A stretch of 64,000 nucleotides of DNA from Gemmatimonadota bacterium. GTDB taxonomy: Bacteria; Gemmatimonadota; Gemmatimonadetes; Longimicrobiales; Gaopeijiaceae. Shown here piece by piece: positions 48,196 through 55,607 of this stretch. A model generated the notes under the pieces. It was not told where the DNA came from. It worked only from the letters and a program-made list of their open reading frames with translations, and made no database searches. A program made the position numbers and the translations under genes. Each line of letters opens with the position of its first letter. Within the stretch, counting starts at the first letter, position 1. The DNA lies in assembly GCA_007121455.1 (NCBI GenBank), contig SKKN01000003.1, forward strand, positions 124,001-188,000, in the 5' to 3' direction.

Positions 48196-49978
48196 GTCGG
48201 GAGGACCAGGCCGGGAGCTTTCGGTTCCGAACCGGGATTCCCGGGAAAGCCTGCCCACGGACCGGAAGGTCGACCGTCGCGGATTTCTGCAGCGGATGAC
48301 GGCAATCACCGCGGCCGTTTCCGCCGGGACGGCGGTGTACCCGATTACGCCCTTGCCGGGCTCCGGGACGGCCGCGGGAGCCGTCTCTGCTCCGCGTGCA
48401 CCTGGCTCGAGGCGGAAGCGTCCCTCCGGGAGCCGGGATCCTTTTCGGCGCCCGCTGCCCCTGCCGGAAGCTTCGCGTATCTCCCTGAACGATCCGGTTG
48501 CCCTCAGTCTGGCGGAGCTGGCATCGCTCATCGAGGCGGGTCGGCTGTCCCCGGTCGAGCTCGTCGAGGCGTATCTCGCGCGCATCGACGCGCATGACTC
48601 CGTGTACCGGGCGTTCAAGCTCGTGCTCGCCGACGAGGCCCTGGCGGATGCGGAAGAGCTGGCCCGAGCCTCCTGGCGGGGGCCCCTTCATGGGATTCCG
48701 TTGGCGGTGAAGGACAACTTTTACACTGCAGGCGTGCCGACCCTCGCCAACTCGCACATTTTCGAAGATTTCGTTCCGGACTTCGACGCCACCGCGGTCA
48801 GCCGGCTCCAGGGTGCCGGGGCGATCCTCCTCGGCAAGACCGAGATGGGCCCGCTCGCGACCAGTCGCGCCACGACTCCGGATGGAGACTGGACGACGCT
48901 CAATGCCTGGGCTCCGCACATTCCGGAGGTGAGCCCCGGAGGTTCTTCCAGCGGCTCGGCGACCTCGGTGGCCAGTCGGATGGCGGCATCGAGCATCGGA
49001 ACCCAGACCGGGGGGTCGATCAACAATCCCTCCCTCGCGCTGGGTCTCACCGGTCTCAAGCCCACGATGGGGAGGGCGTCGGTCTACGGGGTCATTCCCC
49101 TTACCTATACCCGCGACCACCCCGGCCCACTCGCCCGCGATGCGCTCGACGCCGCGATCATCATGCAGGCGATCGCAGGGCCGGATCCCTCGGATCCCCG
49201 CACCCTTGGCCTGCCCGAGGTCTCGGACCTGGTGGAGGCAGCTACACCCATCCGAACGAACGGCCGCCCCGCAGTGCGCTGGCCCACGACATTGGGGGTG
49301 CTGCCCGGCTACCTCGATCTCGAGGTCTCCGGTGCGGGCGACGAGGACACGGAAGAGGAGAGGGTGGCACGGCGAGGTCGAAGTGAGGCGGAGGTGAATG
49401 CCCGAAAGGAGATGCTCCGCGTCTTCGAGGAGCTCGGCGTGCGAGTGGTAGAGGTGAACCTCCCCGAGGACTGGGAGATCTTGAGCGGTCGTCTCTTCAA
49501 CAACGTGCGGCTTCCGGAGCGGTCCGAGCCATTTCTGGAGGTGCTCAGAGAGGATGTTCGGAAGTTCGGTGTCTCCCTCGCCCCCTGGATCAACGGACTT
49601 CTTCTCGACGGAACCGAATACCTACGCGGCCAACGTGCGAAGCTCCTCCTTCTCGAGCGAGTTCTGGATCAGTTCTTCGGCCATTGCGATGTCGTGGTCC
49701 AGACGGATGCATACCGCTTTGACATTATCGGACTTCCCTTGATCAACTTTCCGATCGGGTTCGAGGAAGCCTCGACGGGATACCCGCGACCACTCGGCGC
49801 AATGCTTGGAGGAATGCCGTACGCCGAAGATCGCCTCCTTTCCCTGGCCGCAGCGTACCAGGAGGTGACGGACTGGCATCGTCGGAGGCCGGCGGAGCCG
49901 GAGACGTTCGTAGTCGACGGCCGCGAGGCGAGGCGGCCGCGGATCAATCTGCGTGAGGTCATGGAGGTGGGAGAGTAA
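48185..49978 (+). CDS. Tat-exported amidase-signature hydrolase
   Basis: 597 aa. Long N-terminus with Tat motif DRRGFLQRMTAITAAVSAGTAVYP (about 29-52) and a basic linker, then the amidase domain (about 105-590). Ser-cisSer-Lys triad is visible: Lys in LAVKDNF, cis-Ser in PGGSSSGSAT, nucleophile in GTQTGGSINN. The residue after GGSI is Asn instead of the usual Arg, so the site differs from GatA. The second half has an insert with acidic GDEDTEEERVARRGRSE. It hydrolyses some amide in the periplasm; the substrate is unknown. The export signal rules out a tRNA amidotransferase role. Coupled to the small gene before it. Confidence 0.85.
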   Translation: MGIESGGPGRELSVPNRDSRESLPTDRKVDRRGFLQRMTAITAAVSAGTAVYPITPLPGSGTAAGAVSAPRAPGSRRKRPSGSRDPFRRPLPLPEASRISLNDPVALSLAELASLIEAGRLSPVELVEAYLARIDAHDSVYRAFKLVLADEALADAEELARASWRGPLHGIPLAVKDNFYTAGVPTLANSHIFEDFVPDFDATAVSRLQGAGAILLGKTEMGPLATSRATTPDGDWTTLNAWAPHIPEVSPGGSSSGSATSVASRMAASSIGTQTGGSINNPSLALGLTGLKPTMGRASVYGVIPLTYTRDHPGPLARDALDAAIIMQAIAGPDPSDPRTLGLPEVSDLVEAATPIRTNGRPAVRWPTTLGVLPGYLDLEVSGAGDEDTEEERVARRGRSEAEVNARKEMLRVFEELGVRVVEVNLPEDWEILSGRLFNNVRLPERSEPFLEVLREDVRKFGVSLAPWINGLLLDGTEYLRGQRAKLLLLERVLDQFFGHCDVVVQTDAYRFDIIGLPLINFPIGFEEASTGYPRPLGAMLGGMPYAEDRLLSLAAAYQEVTDWHRRRPAEPETFVVDGREARRPRINLREVMEVGE

Positions 49979-49979
49979 A

Positions 49980-50100
49980 CGGCTCGATATAGACGAGGAA
50001 CAGGTCGCTCAGGGGCGCGTGGATGAAGTTGGACCGCAGACTCGTGACGAGCTCCTGCTCTGCATCGCGCGACGCGAGGAGGTTCGGGCCCTGGGCCCGC
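49980..50100 (-). pseudogene. Possible remnant of a DUF5916-type outer-membrane protein C-terminus
   Basis: One minus-strand frame reads SLRSNFIHAPLSDLFLVY followed by a stop soon after. This recalls the end of the C-terminal barrel of secreted DUF5916 proteins, where NxxxxPLSDLFVVYNE is common. Nothing upstream in this strand (Fe-S carrier gene at 50143-50508) extends the similarity, so at most about 35 residues survive. It fills most of the 164-nt gap after the amidase. Confidence 0.3.
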
Positions 50101-50142
50101 TCGATTCGATGTGACGGTTCAAGGCGGCGCCTCGGCCTGGCC

Positions 50143-50508
50143 TCAGCAGGACCGCTTGTGGGTTCCTCGCGGGTGCTGGAACGCGAATCCGCTCCCCAGG
50201 ATGGGCGATTCCACATAATCGATCTGAAGTCCATCCAGCGACCAGGTGCTCCCGGGATCCAGGAAGATCCGGATGCCCCCTGCGGAGAGCACGACGTCGT
50301 CCGCCTCCGGCTCATGCTCGAGGATCAGATCGAACTGGAGAGGCGCGGAGCAGCCTCCTCCGTGGTGAGCCGAGATCCGGAGGCCTCCCTCGGCGAGCAG
50401 CTCCTCTTCTTCCAGCATCGCTCGCACGCGGTCGAGGGCCTCGGCGGTCAGGTGGATCTTCGGCGGAGTGAGGACGGGCTCGGTGCCCGCCGGGTCAGGT
50501 CCATGCAT
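50143..50508 (-). CDS. A-type Fe-S carrier-like protein (HesB/IscA/ErpA fold) with degenerate C-terminus
   Basis: 121 aa. The family core is present: ITAEALDRV-type start (LTAEALDRVRAML), RISAHHGGGCSAPLQFDL with the first conserved Cys, ADDVVLSAGGIRIFLDPGS, LDGLQIDYVES, and GSGFAFQHP. Normal A-type carriers end in CGCG, giving three cluster ligands; here the end is GTHKRSC, leaving a single Cys as the last residue. It may bind a cluster differently or have another role. It diverges from DoxX. Start ATG at 50508 gives a 13-residue non-conserved N-terminus. Confidence 0.8.
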   Translation of the reverse strand: MHGPDPAGTEPVLTPPKIHLTAEALDRVRAMLEEEELLAEGGLRISAHHGGGCSAPLQFDLILEHEPEADDVVLSAGGIRIFLDPGSTWSLDGLQIDYVESPILGSGFAFQHPRGTHKRSC

Positions 50509-50659
50509 GATGCCTTCTCACTGGTGGGGGGGGAACGTCGCGCCTCACAGTCGAACCCGTGGGAGGGACATCTCGTTCCGCAGTGGAAGCGGAACGATTC
50601 GTGCGAGGCGCATCGTGCAAGGAATTCGTGGTTCACCATGGTCCGCAGGAGGAAAGTCC

Positions 50660-51103
50660 ATGTCCAGCGTCGATTCGATGTCCCGCCATGCCCACTGGGC
50701 TCTCCGGTTGGCGATCGTGAGCGTCTTCCTCTACCACGGGTTGAGCAAGCTCTTCGATCTCGGGGGCTTCGCCGCCATGGCGGGGGTGCGCCCTACGACG
50801 GCCCTGCTCGTCGCCCAGGCCGAGATCGCAGGAGCGGTGCTGGTTTTCCTCGGGGGGTTCATGCGGAGCTGGATGACGCTCGTCGGGGCCTTGGTCATCA
50901 TGCCGGTGATGGTGGGAGCGATCTTGATGGTCCACTGGGGGCAGTGGCATTTCATGGCAACGGAGACGCATCCGATGGGAGGCATGCAGTTCCAGGTCAC
51001 CTTGCTTCTGGTCCTGATCTATCTTGCCCTCAAGGGGAACGCGATCCAGCCAGGAGTCGATCCGGATGATAGGGCGCGGGAAGAGGAGACGGCGCACGCC
51101 TGA
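50660..51103 (+). CDS. DoxX family membrane protein
   Basis: 147 aa, four transmembrane helices: LRLAIVSVFLYHGLSKLFDL (first helix with the family HGxxKL motif), ALLVAQAEIAGAVLVFLGGF, TLVGALVIMPVMVGAILMV, and QVTLLLVLIYLAL, ending in a charged tail. The MVHWGQWHF loop is typical. DoxX-like proteins are linked to thiosulfate:quinone oxidation in Acidianus and to redox stress in other bacteria; function here is open. AGGAGGA is 7 nt before the ATG. Confidence 0.85.
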   Translation: MSSVDSMSRHAHWALRLAIVSVFLYHGLSKLFDLGGFAAMAGVRPTTALLVAQAEIAGAVLVFLGGFMRSWMTLVGALVIMPVMVGAILMVHWGQWHFMATETHPMGGMQFQVTLLLVLIYLALKGNAIQPGVDPDDRAREEETAHA

Positions 51104-51234
51104 TCCTCCCCGTCTTTCCCCGCTGCGTGATCACGGGCTACTCTAACGTGAATGGTACCACCACCCCGGACCCCCGCAGCATGATCGTGGGAGTGGTGTG
51201 CGTTGGACCGTGAACCCTCAGCGAAGAGGACTCG

Positions 51235-52320
51235 ATGATCTCGACGTCGCCCATGCGGATTTTCCTCCGAAGCGCCATGCTGTTGGCGGTTTCCGGATTC
51301 TTCCTGCTCGCCACGACGGCCTCTGCCCAGGACGTTCCCGCGACCGGCACGTCGGGTGACGATCACGGCGGCCTTGCCGATCCGTGGTTTTCCACCTTCT
51401 CGATCATCGTCTACGATCCCGACACGGGAGAACATGGGGTCGCTGTTCAGTCCCGCGCGTTCGGAGCCGGCGCGGCGGTACCGTATGCAAAGTCGGGAGT
51501 GGGTGCGATCGCCACCCAGGCGGCGGCCAACCGACAGTACGGCCCCTTGGCGATCGAGCTGCTCGAAGAAGGGCTGAGCCCGGAGGAGGTCGTTCGACGG
51601 ATCACGGACGATGACGCGCACCGGGATCGCCGGCAGGTGGCGGTCATGGACGCGGAGGGACGGTCGGCGGTCTACACCGGAAGCTTCGTCCAGGAGCGAG
51701 GGAGCGACCCCGAAGCGATGCTTCCCTCCTGGGCTGGGCACCTGATCGAGCCGAACGTTTCCGCCCAGGGGAATACGCTTGCCGGAGAAGAGGTCGTGGA
51801 GGCGATGGTCCGCGCGTACGAGGAGGGGGAGGGAGAGATGGCCGAACGGCTGATGGACGCGCTCGAGGCCGCTCAGGCCGCGGGGGGCGACGTGCGCGGA
51901 ATGCAGTCGGCAGGGATCCTCGTGGTGCGGCCGCTGACGGACTATCCGGACGATACGGTCGAGCGGGTCATGGACATCCGTGTCGACGATGCGGTCGACC
52001 CGTACGCCGAGCTCCGGCGGGTCATGAACGTCCGGCTGAGCGGCCGCCATGCGCAGCGCTCCGCCCAGCTCGCGGAGGAGGGGCGCTTCGTCGAGGCGCT
52101 CGAGGAGCAGAAGAAGGTCGCGGAGATGAACCCGCATCGTGAAGGTCCGCACTACGGGCTCGCCCAGCGCTACGCGCAGGTGGGGGAGTACCTGAACGCG
52201 CTCCGGTCGCTCGATCGAGCACTGGAGCTGCAGCCCCGGCTGAACCGCGAAGCGGCGGCGGACGAGGCGTTCGTCGAGATGCGGGACCTGGTCGAGTTCC
52301 AGCGTCTCGTGGAGGGATGA
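51235..52320 (+). CDS. DUF1028 protein with C-terminal TPR-like domain, secreted
   Basis: 361 aa. Signal peptide (RSAMLLAVSGFFLLATTASAQ), then DUF1028: PWFSTFSIIVYDPDTGEHGVAVQS, GVGAIATQAAANRQYG, LLEEGLSPEEVVRRI, NVSAQGNTLAGEEVV, GILVVRP. From about residue 275 two TPR-like hairpins follow, ALEEQKKVAEMNP and LNALRSLDRALELQP. The other DUF1028 copy (20288-21355) has a peptidoglycan-binding-like tail instead. Catalytic function unproven. ATG at 51235, with a second ATG at 51253 also possible. Confidence 0.85.
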   Translation: MISTSPMRIFLRSAMLLAVSGFFLLATTASAQDVPATGTSGDDHGGLADPWFSTFSIIVYDPDTGEHGVAVQSRAFGAGAAVPYAKSGVGAIATQAAANRQYGPLAIELLEEGLSPEEVVRRITDDDAHRDRRQVAVMDAEGRSAVYTGSFVQERGSDPEAMLPSWAGHLIEPNVSAQGNTLAGEEVVEAMVRAYEEGEGEMAERLMDALEAAQAAGGDVRGMQSAGILVVRPLTDYPDDTVERVMDIRVDDAVDPYAELRRVMNVRLSGRHAQRSAQLAEEGRFVEALEEQKKVAEMNPHREGPHYGLAQRYAQVGEYLNALRSLDRALELQPRLNREAAADEAFVEMRDLVEFQRLVEG

Positions 52321-52347
52321 ACCGATGGGTGGCCCGAACCTTCGGAG

Positions 52348-53973
52348 CTAGTTCCTCCGGCGCGCTCTCGCTTTGCTCCCTTCGGGGCCGAGCGCGTACC
52401 CGAGCTCGTCGCTCGTAAGGGAAATTCGACCTCCGTCACTCGCCTCGAACCACCGGAGGAAGTCCGCCGCCCCGGCCTCTGAGTAGAGGATGGGGCGGCC
52501 ACCCCGTTCCTCGATCCAGCGGGCATCCTCCACGTTGAAAGCCCTCACGAGCACGGGGACGTCGTGGGTGAAGGCGAGGAGCGGCCCGTTATCCTCCGTC
52601 CTCCGGATCGTGGAGATCACGATTCGGGCCTGATCCGCTCCGGCCGAGCGAAGCACCTCGAAGTCGGAGGCGTCCCCTCGGATCGCGCGCACGCGTGCGT
52701 CCCGGAGCCGTTCGATCAGTGCAGGGTCGTCGTCCACCACGACCACTTCATGCGGTCCGACGATGAGCGTCTCCAACAGCGAGATGCCGTTCTGGCCGCA
52801 TCCTATGAGCAGGACGTGCCCCCGGGGCCTCTCTCCGATGGTGGGGACGTGACGAAAAGGGTGCAGCTTCATGAGCCCCCAGGTCACGCTGTCCGACGCG
52901 ATCACCGGCGTAATGACCATCGTGATCAATGTGGTGAGCACGATGATCGTGAACGCCTCCGGGGCGATCTGGGCGAGCACGACTCCCTGAAGGCCGACGA
53001 CCAGGGAGAATTCGCTCGTCTGGGAGAGAAGCAGCCCGCCGAGCACCGCCGGGCGCGCCGAGAACCCCGCGCGTTCGGTCACGATCGCCACGAGCGGGGG
53101 CGTGAGCACGATCACGCCGAGCGCGAGCGCGAGTGCCTGGAGGAGCTCCGCTGCGGTCGGAAGGAGGAGGAAGGCACCGAGCGCGGTGAAGAAGAGGGCG
53201 GAAAAGAAGTCCGAGAGCGAGTTGAGCTGCCCCCTGACGACGCTGTTTGCGGGAAATCCCGACAGCGACACCCCTGCGAAGAAGGCGCCCGCGATCAGAG
53301 GCAGGTCGAAGAGGTCGGCAAGCCCCAGAAAGATGAAGAGGAGCCCGAGGACCACGAGCAGCAGGCTCTCCTCGTCGAACGCGACCTTCTGGACGAGCGC
53401 GGGTGCCGCCCACTTCAGGCACACCCATGCGAGCAGCGCGAGACCGGAGGTCGCGAGAAGCCCGATCGCCACCGAACCCCACCCCTCGGGAATGCGGGTG
53501 AGCACGGGGATGAGCATGATCACCAGGAGGTCCTGGAGGAGGAGGACGCCGATCAGGAAGCGTCCCACCGGTTCGTAGAGCTGTCTCCGCTTCTGGAGGA
53601 GCCGCACCACGACGAGGGTGGAGCTCGCCGTGAGTGCCAGCCCGATGTAGGCGGCAGTCTGGACGTCGAACCCCAGGAGCCTCGCGATTCCGATGCCCAA
53701 CGCTCCAAGCACGACGAACTGGAGGGTTCCCACCTGGAGGGCGAGGCGCTTCTGGCGTCCCACCTTCGTGGGGTTCAGCTCGATCCCGGCCACGAACACC
53801 ATGATCGTGAGGCCGAGAATGAGAGCGTCGGTGACGAGATCCTGGTCCAGCGCCCCCGTGAACGTGGTGAGGAACCCCATGAGGACCAGGATCGGAAGCG
53901 CGGGGATCTGAAGCCACTTCGCGATCCCGAATCCGGCTGCGGCTGCGGCGAGGAGGAGGGCGATCGCCGTCAT
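52348..53973 (-). CDS. CPA2 cation:proton antiporter with TrkA-N domain (third of three)
   Basis: 541 aa. About 12 helices with the CPA2 exchanger core: ALTASSTLVVVRLL, VGRFLIGVLLLQDLLVIML, LIAGAFFAGVSLSG, LLSQTSEFSLVVG. From about residue 395 a Rossmann RCK/TrkA-N domain starts with VLLIGCGQNGISLLE (GxGxxG) and VVVVDDDP, which would sense NAD(H) or a nucleotide. It probably exchanges K+ or Na+ for protons, Kef-like. Start overlaps the previous antiporter stop (ATGA), so the pair is translated together. The last 25 residues are basic. Confidence 0.9.
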   Translation of the reverse strand: MTAIALLLAAAAAGFGIAKWLQIPALPILVLMGFLTTFTGALDQDLVTDALILGLTIMVFVAGIELNPTKVGRQKRLALQVGTLQFVVLGALGIGIARLLGFDVQTAAYIGLALTASSTLVVVRLLQKRRQLYEPVGRFLIGVLLLQDLLVIMLIPVLTRIPEGWGSVAIGLLATSGLALLAWVCLKWAAPALVQKVAFDEESLLLVVLGLLFIFLGLADLFDLPLIAGAFFAGVSLSGFPANSVVRGQLNSLSDFFSALFFTALGAFLLLPTAAELLQALALALGVIVLTPPLVAIVTERAGFSARPAVLGGLLLSQTSEFSLVVGLQGVVLAQIAPEAFTIIVLTTLITMVITPVIASDSVTWGLMKLHPFRHVPTIGERPRGHVLLIGCGQNGISLLETLIVGPHEVVVVDDDPALIERLRDARVRAIRGDASDFEVLRSAGADQARIVISTIRRTEDNGPLLAFTHDVPVLVRAFNVEDARWIEERGGRPILYSEAGAADFLRWFEASDGGRISLTSDELGYALGPEGSKARARRRN

Positions 53974-55601
53974 GGCGAGAAGATTCCCTCTCGTTTGAGC
54001 TCAGCGGTCAGCCGCTCGATTCCGACCCGACGGGAGTCGATGAGGAAGGTGGGGCCGAGCTGGCTGATCTCCTGAGCCGCCTCCTGGTCGAACGCGTGGA
54101 CTGCGCAGGGGACGTCCACGGCGAGGCACCGGTATACGAGCAGGCGATTCGTGTCCTCGATCTGGAGTGCGGACACCAGGAGCTTGGCCCGTTCGAGCCC
54201 CGCCTCTTCCAGCACCGAGAGGTACTCCGCGTTTCCGAGGAGCGTGCCGCAGGGAAGCTCCTGAAGCTTACGCGGGTCCGTGTCGATGGCGAGGACGTCT
54301 TCCCTCTTCCGGCCGAGCTCCATCACGATTGCCCGGCCGAGCGAGTTCATCCCCACGACGATCACGTGGTTCGCCAGCCCCACCACCTCCTCCTCGTCAT
54401 CGCGGTCGCTCGCACCGAAGATTCGGAGGACGCCCGTGCGGCGAACGAATTCGTACAGGGGCCGGTTGTACAGGATCATGTACGAGGAGGCCGCAATCGT
54501 CACGAGTCCCACCATGGCGACGAGAGAAAGGATCCCCTCGTCGATCAGGCCGGCCGCAAGGCCCATCGCGGCGAAGATGAACGAGAACTCACTGATCTGT
54601 GCCACCGTGACGCTGGTGAGGAACGACGTCCGCTCCCCATAGCCCATGCGCGCGATGATCCACATGAAGATGAACGGGTTTCCGACGAGGACGAAGAGCG
54701 AGAGGACGATGGCCGGCAGCCACGCCTCCGCCGCGGCACCGAACTCCATCCGGATCCCCAGCGACACGAAGAAGACCGCGATGAAGAAGTTCATGAGGGG
54801 GTGAACTCTTCGCCTCAGGTCGTGGTTGTACGGGAGCTGCGCGAGGCTGATTCCGGCGAGGAAAGCGCCGATCTCGAGCGAGAGTCCCATTCCTTCCGCG
54901 CCGAGAACGAGGAGGAAGCACCAGAAGAGGCTCCATACGAAGAGCGCCTCCTGAGAGTCGGCCAGCCAGCCGAAGACCGTAGGGAGGATCCATTTCGCCG
55001 AGACGGCCGCGACCACGAGGAGCGCGCCCATCCCGATGAAGGCGAAGGCCACGCCGCGAGCCATCTCCATACCGGTCGGAGCTTCGCCGGTGCCGAGTCC
55101 GGCGAGGAAGGTGAGCGCCACGATGACGACGAGGTCCTGGACCAGAAAGATCCCGACGGCGATCCGCCCGTAGACCGTGTCGAGCTCGCCCTTCTGATCC
55201 AGGAGCTTCACCACCACCACGGTGCTGGAGAAGGTGAGGGCCGTGGCGATGAAGACGCCCTCGATGAGGGAGAATCCCAACAGGAGGCAGAAGGCGAACC
55301 CCCCGGCAGCGGTGAAGACCACCTGACCGATCCCCGCCACGATCGCTACCCTGCCGACATCGCGGATCTTGTCGAGGGAGAGCTCGAGGCCGACGAGGAA
55401 AAGAAGCAGTGCGATCCCTGCTTCCGAGATCAGGTCGACGGTTTCCGTGACGGTGACGAGGCCCAGGATCGGTCCCAGGGCAAGCCCCGCCAGGATGTAC
55501 GCCACGATGGAAGGGATCCGTGCGAGCCGGGAAAGGAGCACGAAGATGAGTGCTGCCAGGACGATCAGCCCGAGATCGGCGAGGAGTGGGTTGGCATCCA
55601 T
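53970..55601 (-). CDS. CPA2 cation:proton antiporter with TrkA-N domain (second of three)
   Basis: 543 aa. Exchanger helices with ALTFSSTVVVVKLLDQKG, YGRIAVGIFLVQDLVVIV, IGAFLAGISLAQLPYN and TVAQISEFSFIFAAMGL. The cytoplasmic domain (from about 405) has NHVIVVGMNSLGRAIVME: the second Gly of GxGxxG is Asn, and it ends DTDPRKLQEL. Kef/YbaL type. Reads as paralogous to the next gene, but with the helix order and linker of the YbaL-like group. 6 nt separate it from the upstream 830-aa antiporter. Confidence 0.9.
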   Translation of the reverse strand: MDANPLLADLGLIVLAALIFVLLSRLARIPSIVAYILAGLALGPILGLVTVTETVDLISEAGIALLLFLVGLELSLDKIRDVGRVAIVAGIGQVVFTAAGGFAFCLLLGFSLIEGVFIATALTFSSTVVVVKLLDQKGELDTVYGRIAVGIFLVQDLVVIVALTFLAGLGTGEAPTGMEMARGVAFAFIGMGALLVVAAVSAKWILPTVFGWLADSQEALFVWSLFWCFLLVLGAEGMGLSLEIGAFLAGISLAQLPYNHDLRRRVHPLMNFFIAVFFVSLGIRMEFGAAAEAWLPAIVLSLFVLVGNPFIFMWIIARMGYGERTSFLTSVTVAQISEFSFIFAAMGLAAGLIDEGILSLVAMVGLVTIAASSYMILYNRPLYEFVRRTGVLRIFGASDRDDEEEVVGLANHVIVVGMNSLGRAIVMELGRKREDVLAIDTDPRKLQELPCGTLLGNAEYLSVLEEAGLERAKLLVSALQIEDTNRLLVYRCLAVDVPCAVHAFDQEAAQEISQLGPTFLIDSRRVGIERLTAELKREGIFSP

Positions 55602-55607
55602 GTCGCG

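Noticed and set aside
48185-49978. Amidase as GatA of tRNA-dependent amidation, with the small gene as GatC
   Set aside because: The enzyme has a Tat export signal and an Asn in place of the usual Arg after GGSI, and no gatB is near. glnS in the same window also makes the pathway less needed.
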